A DNA stretch of 57,614 nucleotides, from positions 1-57,614 of the forward strand of contig CAYRYU010000043.1 of assembly GCA_964428355.1 (NCBI GenBank), given 5' to 3'. A program made the position numbers and the translations under genes. This DNA comes from CAYRYU01 sp964428355. GTDB lineage: Bacteria; Muiribacteriota; Ozemobacteria; Ozemobacterales; Ozemobacteraceae. Positions 1-7,600 of this stretch are shown here, piece by piece. Each line of letters starts with the position of its first letter. The stretch's first letter is position 1. Below the pieces are notes generated by a model. It searched no databases and had not been told where the DNA came from. It worked only from the letters and a program-made list of their open reading frames with translations.

Positions 1-1186
1 AGGCCAGCAGCCACCATTCGCAGCCCGACCCGGAGAAAACGTTCGGGTTCACGCCGAATGTTGAACCCGCGGGAAGATGGCATGCCCCGAAGGAAACCCC
101 CATCGAGGAGCAGGTTATTCCCTCCCTGAAGAGAAACTTCCGGTTTCGCACCATGAAATTCCTGTCGGAGGCCGCCTTTTCCAGGAAATCCCCGGGAAGG
201 AAGCCGTCGGGGTGGGTGGAAAACCGTCTCGATCCAGGGTTCTTGAAAAAGGGGACCTGGAAATTCCCCGTTCTCGTCTTCGAAAGATGCTTTCCGTCAT
301 TCCCGGTGGAAATCCCGGTGATGCAGTCGAACACCTCCCCAAGGCGGGGGTGGTCGAAGAGCTTTCTCACATCCGATGGGCATCCGATCAGGAACTCGTC
401 GTTGTCCCTTTTGTCGGCGAGGAGGATCGAATCGCGGGGAACGTTTTCAAAACCTCTTTCCAGCAGGCGTTTCCGGAAATCTGCGGTGTTCAGGGGACGG
501 TTCATGATCCGGACCGGCTGTCGCGGGTCTTTCCCTTTCCGGAGGATCATGATGCAGGTCCTGACATCGGCCTTCTGGGAATGGAAGAGATCGGTCGGAC
601 AAAGAAACAGGCCATGGAGCGTGCATTCCTCCAGGATCTGCCGCCGGAGGCCCCGGTGAAGATGTGACTGGAGGAACGAATCGCATGTGATCATCCCGAT
701 TACCGCGCCCGGGCGCGCGAGGGAAACGATTGCCGAAATGAACATCGAGTAGAGGTTCAGGGTCCCGATCCTTGAAAAGAGACGGGAAAGGGCCGGCTTC
801 CGGTTGCGGATGTAATCGACTTCGTGGCAGTTGTACGGGGGGTTCAGGATATAGTAATCGTATTCCGGGAGCGGGGCGTTTCCCGCTTCGAGACGGGAAC
901 TCTCCTTTCCGAAGTACTCGAGGAAATCCCTCTTCTCGAAAACCGCCAGATCGTGTTTTCCGAAATCGTGAAGGTCCATCGAGCGGATGGGCTTTCCCGC
1001 GGTCGCGAAAGAAGGCAGCAGCTCCTCGCGGCCCACGCAGGGGTCCAGCACCCATTTTCCGTCGGGGTTCACCTCGAGCATCTCCCGGACGATAAAATCC
1101 GCTACGAAAGGAGGTGTCGAGTAATAACCCGTTGCCCGGGAGTCGACCTGCCGGTGATTGAAAACCTTCTTGGGAACTCGTCCCAT
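1..1186 (-). CDS. N6-adenine DNA methyltransferase, TaqI/Eco57I-like (C-terminus beyond window)
   Basis: Reading the minus strand from ATG at 1186 gives an open frame that runs off the window edge (395 codons seen). Near residue 46 is a motif I-like DPCVGREELL (SAM binding), and further on LNPPYN, the catalytic NPPY motif of N6-adenine methyltransferases. After these comes a region resembling the TaqI-type specificity domain (residues roughly 250-395, including an FREGITCSS segment). It should methylate adenine in a specific duplex DNA site. An upstream AAGGA supports the ATG; the frame stays open further upstream but enters the repeat at 1262-1350. The part visible has methylase and recognition regions; no nuclease partner is in the window, so it could be a solitary methylase or part of a type II/IIG system extending left. 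Family call is confident, specificity unknown. Confidence 0.82.
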   Translation of the reverse strand, partial: MGRVPKKVFNHRQVDSRATGYYSTPPFVADFIVREMLEVNPDGKWVLDPCVGREELLPSFATAGKPIRSMDLHDFGKHDLAVFEKRDFLEYFGKESSRLEAGNAPLPEYDYYILNPPYNCHEVDYIRNRKPALSRLFSRIGTLNLYSMFISAIVSLARPGAVIGMITCDSFLQSHLHRGLRRQILEECTLHGLFLCPTDLFHSQKADVRTCIMILRKGKDPRQPVRIMNRPLNTADFRKRLLERGFENVPRDSILLADKRDNDEFLIGCPSDVRKLFDHPRLGEVFDCITGISTGNDGKHLSKTRTGNFQVPFFKNPGSRRFSTHPDGFLPGDFLEKAASDRNFMVRNRKFLFREGITCSSMGVSFGACHLPAGSTFGVNPNVFSGSGCEWWLLA

Positions 1187-1261
1187 CAGGGCTTTTTCCT
1201 TGGACAACCACGGAAAACGGGGAAATGAAACCTCCCCCGATGGTAGCTCCAGAGCCCGAAC

Positions 1262-1350
1262 CCAAGTCCAACCACAAAGCGCACGAAGAGGGGAAGCGGC
1301 TGGGAAACAATTTTCCCCTGGTGTCCTTCGTGCCTTTGTGGCGTGCTCAG
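1262..1350. repeat. dispersed palindromic intergenic repeat, copy R1
   Basis: The left arm CCACAAAGCGCACGAAG and the right arm CTTCGTGCCTTTGTGG are near-complementary and enclose about 45 bases. The same arms recur at 18862-18973 and, singly, near 22403. Copy R1 lies between the methyltransferase start and the pckA stop and could fold into a long hairpin that ends pckA transcription. The conserved arms with variable centres look like a dispersed non-coding repeat family. Confidence 0.7.
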
Positions 1351-1368
1351 TCTTGGGCTTTCCGGAGA

Positions 1369-3119
1369 CTACCCGTTTGCGGCGACGGATACGCCTGGGC
1401 CGGCCCTCTTGACCTCGTCGGCGACTTTGTCCTCGAAGGTCTTGANNNNNNNNNNNNNNNNNNNNNNNNNNNNNNNNNNNNNNNNNNNNNNNNNNNNNNN
1501 NNNNNNNNNNNNNNNNNNNNNNNNNNNNNNNNNNNNNNNNNNNNNACGCCTGGGCCGGCCCTCTTGACCTCGTCGGCGACTTTGTCCTCGAAGGTCTTGA
1601 AGTTTTCGACGAACCGACGGGCGAGGTCCGCCGCGGTCTTGTCATAGGATGCCTTGTCCTTCCAGGTGTTCCGGGGCTGAAGGACTTCGGTGGGAACCCC
1701 CGGGCATTCTTTCGGAACCTGCACGCCGAAAACCGGGTCAGCCGTGAACTCCACTTTCTCGAGATCTCCTCGGAGAGCCGCTCCAAGGAGGTTCCGTGTG
1801 TGGGAGATCTTCATCCTCTGGCCCACCCCATAAGCCCCGCCGCTCCAGCCGGTATTCACCAGCCAAAGACGGGTTCCGTGCTTCTCCATCATTTCACCCA
1901 GCATCTTGGCATAGGTGAATGGATGGTGGACGAGGAAGGGCGCTCCGAAACAGGAAGAGAAGGTCGTCGTGGGTTCGGTTACACCGGCCTCCGTTCCGGC
2001 GAGTTTGGATGTGTAGCCCGAGAGGAAGTGATACATTGCCTGGTGCGGGTTCAGGCGGGAAATGGGGGGAAGGACTCCGAACGCGTCGGCGGCGAGGAAG
2101 AAGATATGGCGGGGATGGGGCCCCGTCCCTTCCAGGACGCAGTTCTCGATATGTGTGACGGGGTAGGTCGCTCGCGTGTTCTCGGTCACGCTTCCGTCGT
2201 CATAATCCGGGTGTCTGGTTTCCGAGGTCACGACATTTTCGAGCACCGATCCGAAGCGGATGGCATTGTAGATCTGGGGCTCGTTTTCCGCCGAAAGCTT
2301 GATGCACTTTGCATAGCAACCGCCTTCGAAGTTGAAGATCCCGCTCTTGCTCCAGCCATGCTCGTCGTCACCGATCAGGCGGCGTGCAGGGTCGGCGGAA
2401 AGGGTGGTTTTTCCGGTTCCGGAAAGGCCGAAGAAAAGGGCGCTGGTTCCATCCGCCCCTACGTTGGCGGAACAATGCATCGGGAAAACTCCGCGCTTCG
2501 GAAGGAGGTAGTTCATTACTGAAAAAATGCTCTTCTTGATCTCGCCAGCGTAACTTGACCCGCCGACGAGTATGGTCTTCTCGGCGAAGTTCAGGATGAT
2601 GAAAATTCCCGAGTTGAGGCCCAATGCCTGAAAGTCGTGCGCCTTCAGCCCGCAAACGTTGAGAACCGTGAAATCGGGGGTTTCGGGAATACAGTCACCG
2701 GCTTCCGGTCGGATGAACAGGGTCCTGGCAAAGAGGTTGTGCCAGGCTTTCTCCGTTACCACCCGGACCCTGAGCCGGTAATCCGGATCCGCTCCGGCGT
2801 ATCCGTCGAAAACATAGAGGTCCCTTTTCTCGAGATATTTCCGGGTGTGCTCAATCAGCCTTTTCCAGGATTCGACCGGAAGGGGGCGGTTGACTGGCCC
2901 CCACCAGACATCCTTCGAATCCGGGGTTTCGACAACGAAACGGTCTTTCGGGGATCGGCCCGACGGTTCACCCGTCCTGACCACCAGTGCCCCGTTGTCC
3001 GCCAGCGAACCTTCGTTCCTTCGGATCGCATGCTCCACGAGGGCTGCAGCAGGCAGGTTCCTGTGAACCGTTCCCGTCTTTTCCAGCCCGAGGTATTTGA
3101 TACAATCGGCAGAATTCAT
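1369..3119 (-). CDS. pckA: phosphoenolpyruvate carboxykinase (ATP), interrupted by an assembly gap
   Basis: This enzyme converts oxaloacetate plus ATP to phosphoenolpyruvate, ADP and CO2, the entry step of gluconeogenesis in the cytoplasm. Seen directly: the substrate-binding GEPSGRSPKDRF (residues 50-61), the P-loop GLSGTGKTT (231-239) and the metal-binding DDEHGW (251-256). A strong ribosome site (AAGGAG) precedes ATG 3119. The C-terminus is broken by 100 Ns at 1446-1545 flanked by identical 55-base copies. Removing one copy plus the Ns (155 bases) leaves 1596 bases, 531 codons plus stop, ending ...RAGPGVSVAANG, a normal family length. The gap is therefore an artefact, not a frameshift or pseudogene. 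A sigma-70 type promoter lies just upstream (3152-3180). Confidence 0.97.
1391..1600. other. assembly scar: 55-bp exact duplication around 100 Ns
   Basis: Bases 1391-1445 are identical to 1546-1600, and between them lie exactly 100 Ns (1446-1545). Fifty-five is a common de Bruijn k-mer length, so two contigs sharing a k-mer end were probably scaffolded instead of merged. Collapsing the duplicate restores the pckA frame and a normal length, so nothing is likely to be missing here. Confidence 0.93.
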
Positions 3120-3151
3120 GATTCACTCCTTTTCTTGCCGTGGTAGGTCAC

Positions 3152-3180
3152 ATTCTACACTGGAAAATGGGGTGAAGCAA
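3152..3180 (-). promoter_or_regulatory. pckA promoter
   Basis: On the minus strand, TTGCTT (3175-3180) and TAGAAT (3152-3157) are separated by 17 bases, a good sigma-70 spacing. The transcript would start about 25 bases upstream of the pckA ATG and include its ribosome site. Confidence 0.6.
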
Positions 3181-3346
3181 GGTGCTGGGGAAAAATTTCA
3201 CAACCGCTCCGGGCTGCGAAAGCCTTTACGCGACGCGTCTTTCCAAGGATGGCTCGGGAAATTGGGAGATGTTGATCTTCATTCCCCTGGTGAATTCCCC
3301 TTGAGGAAAACGCGGGTTTCTAAAACACGAACTCAGGTTGGAAAGG

Positions 3347-4618
3347 TTACTTTCTCAACCAGGCTTCGAAATCCATCTGAAGCTTTTCGGGAGTTACCTT
3401 CAGAAACGATTCGACACTTTCTCCGGGGTTTTGTGCCAGGGAAACGTACATCTTCCGGAGGTTTGTCAGTCCGTGTTTCTCGAGCGCGAAGGAAACGAAA
3501 ACTGCGCTGACGGGGTAGCTTACCTCGTCGGAAACACTTCCCCAATCGGCCTCGAGATCAGAAATCCGGGGAAGCTTCCCATTCTGAAGCAGTTCCCGGG
3601 CAATCTCCCGGTGCGGCTTTCCGTTCCAGGTGCCATCGGGCAGTTCGGCCACTCCTTCGTCGAGGAACCCACCCGGATATTCCCTGCTCCAGTTCTCACG
3701 GGACAGGACATGGGCAAGTTCGTGGGAGCCGATGCACTTTGTGTCATCCGTATAGAGGATGAAAACCCGCGGAAGAATCTGGTCGGCATTCCCGTTGCCT
3801 GAATGGCTCGTGAATCTCTTCCTTTCATCGGGTGATGAGTAAAGAATGAAAGAGACTTTGAGCGGTTTCTTGAACCCGTATTTGATGCAGGTTTTTCGAT
3901 AGCACTCCTCCTGGAACTTTTCCAGCTTGGGCATGTCTCTCTCCGCAAGAGAATTGGCTGGGAAGAAGAATTCATAGTGGTTGGTGCTCCTGGATTTTAC
4001 CTGCGGTCGCGAAAGGATGGTCGCGGCTTTCCAATCGAGTTGGATCTTGCCCTCTGGAAAATCGAACACTCCGAAAGCCATGGTGCCGTAATGGTCACCA
4101 ACCAGGAAGTCGTATTTCATGGCTGCTTGGAGACTTTCCGCCGGAATCTGCGGAAGTTTCCCGGACGAGAGGCCGAAAAGAAAAAAACGTTTCTCTTGGA
4201 CACTCGGGCCTCCAGCCAGGAGAAAAACGTTCTTGCCAAGAAATTCCCTCCCTCCGAACGACAGTTTGTTTTCCTCAACTGTGGCTTCGGGGAGTGAATT
4301 CATGAATCCGATGATCTTGCTGTTGATGATCGCATTCCCCAGGAACACGACGCTGTTCTTCGCAAGGTCGTCGGTCGTAAGCTCCCGTGCGGGTTTGACT
4401 TTCGCGCCCTGGCAGAACGAAAGGCGGATGTCGTTCCCATACTGCATCCAAGCCATTTTCTCGGCTGGGGAAAGGTTGTTGTCGGGATATGCAATGACGA
4501 GATCGTTGTTGTTGAGCGCGAGGTCGACAAAATTTGGTGCGCCGGAGGATTGTGCCCAAATCCCCGAAGATGTGAAAAGCAGGATGCTGACGATGAACAG
4601 ACCGGACTTGATTCTCAT
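3347..4618 (-). CDS. exported HExxH (gluzincin-like) metallopeptidase
   Basis: A 423-residue protein starting at an ATG preceded by CCAGGAGG. Residues 1-22 form a signal peptide ending at an AxA-like IWA|Q site, so it is exported. The zinc site is SHELAHVLS (His299, Glu300, His303), followed by FLDEGVAEL (318-326), whose Glu321 is the probable third ligand as in MA-clan gluzincins. The first ~230 residues match nothing I recognise. It lies 29 bases downstream of the 1790-residue membrane protein on the same strand, so the two are probably co-transcribed, and processing of or by that protein is possible. Peptidase class is well supported; substrate is unknown. Confidence 0.75.
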   Translation of the reverse strand: MRIKSGLFIVSILLFTSSGIWAQSSGAPNFVDLALNNNDLVIAYPDNNLSPAEKMAWMQYGNDIRLSFCQGAKVKPARELTTDDLAKNSVVFLGNAIINSKIIGFMNSLPEATVEENKLSFGGREFLGKNVFLLAGGPSVQEKRFFLFGLSSGKLPQIPAESLQAAMKYDFLVGDHYGTMAFGVFDFPEGKIQLDWKAATILSRPQVKSRSTNHYEFFFPANSLAERDMPKLEKFQEECYRKTCIKYGFKKPLKVSFILYSSPDERKRFTSHSGNGNADQILPRVFILYTDDTKCIGSHELAHVLSRENWSREYPGGFLDEGVAELPDGTWNGKPHREIARELLQNGKLPRISDLEADWGSVSDEVSYPVSAVFVSFALEKHGLTNLRKMYVSLAQNPGESVESFLKVTPEKLQMDFEAWLRK

Positions 4619-4647
4619 TTTTCCTCCTGGTACAAGGCGGGTCGATT

Positions 4648-7600
4648 TCACAGAGTCGCGGTGGGTTGGGGCGGCGTGGGGGTTGCCCCGGTGGCGGGCG
4701 TCGTGTTCTCCTTGGGTTTCACTGGGGTCTCGGGTTTCCAAGACATCAGATACCACGCCACGAATATCACCGCCCCCGTCCGGAGCCCGTCGAGATAGGC
4801 ATCCTGGACCTGGCCCATGAAGGGAAGGTCCACCTCGAAAACGAACCGGATCGCCTGGATCGTCCCGATGAGAAGCCCCAGGATCACCAGCCCGAAAGTC
4901 GCGGATCCGAACCTCGAAGCTGCGAGTCCCGAGAGCGAGCCGGCCAGGATCAAGGCAACGAGGAGCCCGAGGAGGATGGAGGTTGGGCGGGTTATCGTAT
5001 CGATCGCATATGCGATGGAAAGGGCGGGTGCGGAGGAGTCGCTGTTGATCATGGTTTTGTTGAATACCCTCGAGTTCGGTGTCTCGGGGAACTCGAAAGT
5101 GACGGGGAGGATCCCGCCCGTCGCTCTCTGGCCTTCCGAAGGGTCGACTTTCCTGCGACTCTGGGTCATGACATTCGAGAACCGTTCGTCCGAGACATTC
5201 CTCACCGTTCCAGGAAGACCTGGTACTGCAGCCCACCCCGGCTCGAAATCGCCCTTTGCCTTCATCAGGAAGAAATCCTCCGGGAGGAAAACTCTCCAGT
5301 TCATGGCTGCGATCTCCACAGAAAGCCTGGGGAGGCGAAGCCCGAAGGAACCCCTACGCCCCAGCGGGTGGGTCTTTTCTTCCAGGGTCAGGGTGACGCC
5401 GAAAGGAGTATAGGTTCCCGAAAGTTGGGGGGATCGGATCAAAGGGATGAAGACCTCTCCCGATTCGCCGATCCCGGGTTTCACCGGGTCGCCGTTGACC
5501 GTGACGGTCAGGAGGCTCATCCCCTTTGGCATTTCCTGGACGAGAAGGAACTGGTTGTTGTTGTTCCGAACAACCAGGGCCATCTCCGACAGGATCTTCC
5601 CGTCGCGAGTCACGTGCGACCTGACGGTTGCCCCATCGATCTGCGCGGTGCTGACGGACGCATCCTGGTGCTTTACCACCTGGATTCTGGGCCTGAGAGC
5701 TTCGAGATACTTGAAGGAACCGACAAGGTAACCCTGGATCAGTCGCTGGAGGCCCGGGGGGAGCTCGGTCCGGTCGACCCGGGTTCCGGGTTCGGTACGG
5801 GTGACCTCGGTCACGAGGTTGTCCCGGATCTCGAGGGCGAGAAAGCCCTTCTGCCTTTCGATCGTTCCTTTCGGAAGGCATTTCAGTGCCCAGGGAATCC
5901 CGAGATCGAACTCTCCGTTGACCTGCCGTGTCTGGCGTTCCAGGTCGATCGAGATTTCGAATGGTTCCAGTTTCTGGGAAGTCAGGATCAGGCGAAGGCT
6001 CCCGGTCGCGTTCTCCCTGGATTGGACCATGCTCCAGCTCGCGATATCGGTGCCCGAAACGTCGATCAATTCGAATCCCGGAGGGAGGGAGAAATCGAAC
6101 TCCCCGCAAGGGGCTTGCTCGACCGAAAACCGGAAGGTGGAGGTAAGGTGTATGTTTCCCGCGCTGATGGAGAAAAGGTTCTCCTGGTCGATAAAGACTT
6201 TCGGATCCTTGATGATGATCGTCCTGGAAGCGGATTCGGGTTCAGGCTTCTCGTCTGGTTGGGTAGCGGTGGCTTTCTCCCGCCACTCGACGGATAGTCC
6301 GCCAGCCGGTTGCAGGAATGCCCGGACGATGGTACCCGTTGCTGTTTCCTGCGTCCGGACCGCGGTCGAGGGGAGGACTTCGACCTTCAGCCCCGGTTTG
6401 TCGATCGCAAGATCGAGAACCGCAGGGCCGAAGGGGGGCAGGGCGATCCGGAAGCCGTCCGCGGTTGGATTCAAACGGCTCTTCGAGATGAGGTCCTTGA
6501 CGAGTTTTGCCTCGATGACCACACGTCCTTCCTGTTTGGTAACGAGGAAAGGCCTCTGGCGCGGTCCAGCAAAGGTGTTTCCCTGGGCTTCCTGCTGGTT
6601 CGTCATCGGGGCATTGATGTTCATCTGCTGGTTCATCTGACTGACCATTTGCTGTGGCATCTGGTTGGAAAGGTTCTCGACAGTCTGACCCTGGAAGTTT
6701 CCCTGGTCATCGTTCAGCAGGGCGGGTTGGCCTCCGCCCAGAAGGACGGCGGGGTTTCCATCGACCAGGAGAGAGCGGACTCCAACGCCGTCCTGGGGAA
6801 AGGGGATCTTCTTGAACCCCTTCCCGAGAAGGTCCGCGACCAGGTTCATGGTTATCTCGACCTGGTCTCCCACGACGTGTCCTATGAACTGGCAGGAAAC
6901 GTAGACCACCGATACCGGAGGGGTCCAGCGGGCAGGATCCGGTTCGGGAATCCCCAGATCGCGGAGGTAGGCGTAGTCTTCATCCTTGAGGAACACCAAA
7001 GGTGAATCCTTGGGAAGTCTTTCTCCAAGCTGGGAATACGGGATGAAAACATCTACGACCTGCTCCACGCGAGGGTCGAGCGGGGGAGGATTTTCAGCGA
7101 AAACAGGAGTGCACGTTCCCGACAAGATCAATAACATGACCAATGTCGCCGGGTTCTTGACCTGGCTTTTCGCCCAGGAAAAAACCCTTGCCGCGATGGT
7201 CAGGAGGAAGCAGCCCCCGAAAGCCAGCATCGCGGGATCCATTCCCCCGGGGACCCTTTCCTCGAGAAGATTGAGAAGCAGGGCGAAAAGTATGACGAGG
7301 AAACCGGCGATGAAGCCGCGACTTCTGCGGGCCAGGAAGAGGAGCAGCAGGTAACCCAGGATCCCGGAAAGACCTATCGCAAGATAGAGGAGGAGTTCGA
7401 GCGGCTGCCAGATGAACAGCCCGCGGAATTTCGGGGCCTCCCCTGCTTTGATCAGGTGTTTGGAAAAGGGGTAGGTCTGGCCAGTATTGACGATCTTCCG
7501 GTCGACCGGAAGGGCTCCACGGTCCCTGGCGGTCTCCCGCTGGCGGCCTCCCATCCCCTTTCCAAGGACTTGCCGGCTCTTCATCGGAGCTGCGGCCATG

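Noticed and set aside
1347..3119. pckA as a frameshifted or duplicated pseudogene
   Set aside because: The 55-bp duplication and 100 Ns fully explain the oddity; removing them restores frame and family length.
4666..6297. A 543-codon plus-strand frame opposite the giant membrane protein
   Set aside because: Shadow of the minus-strand gene; translates to low-complexity charged sequence with no domain.
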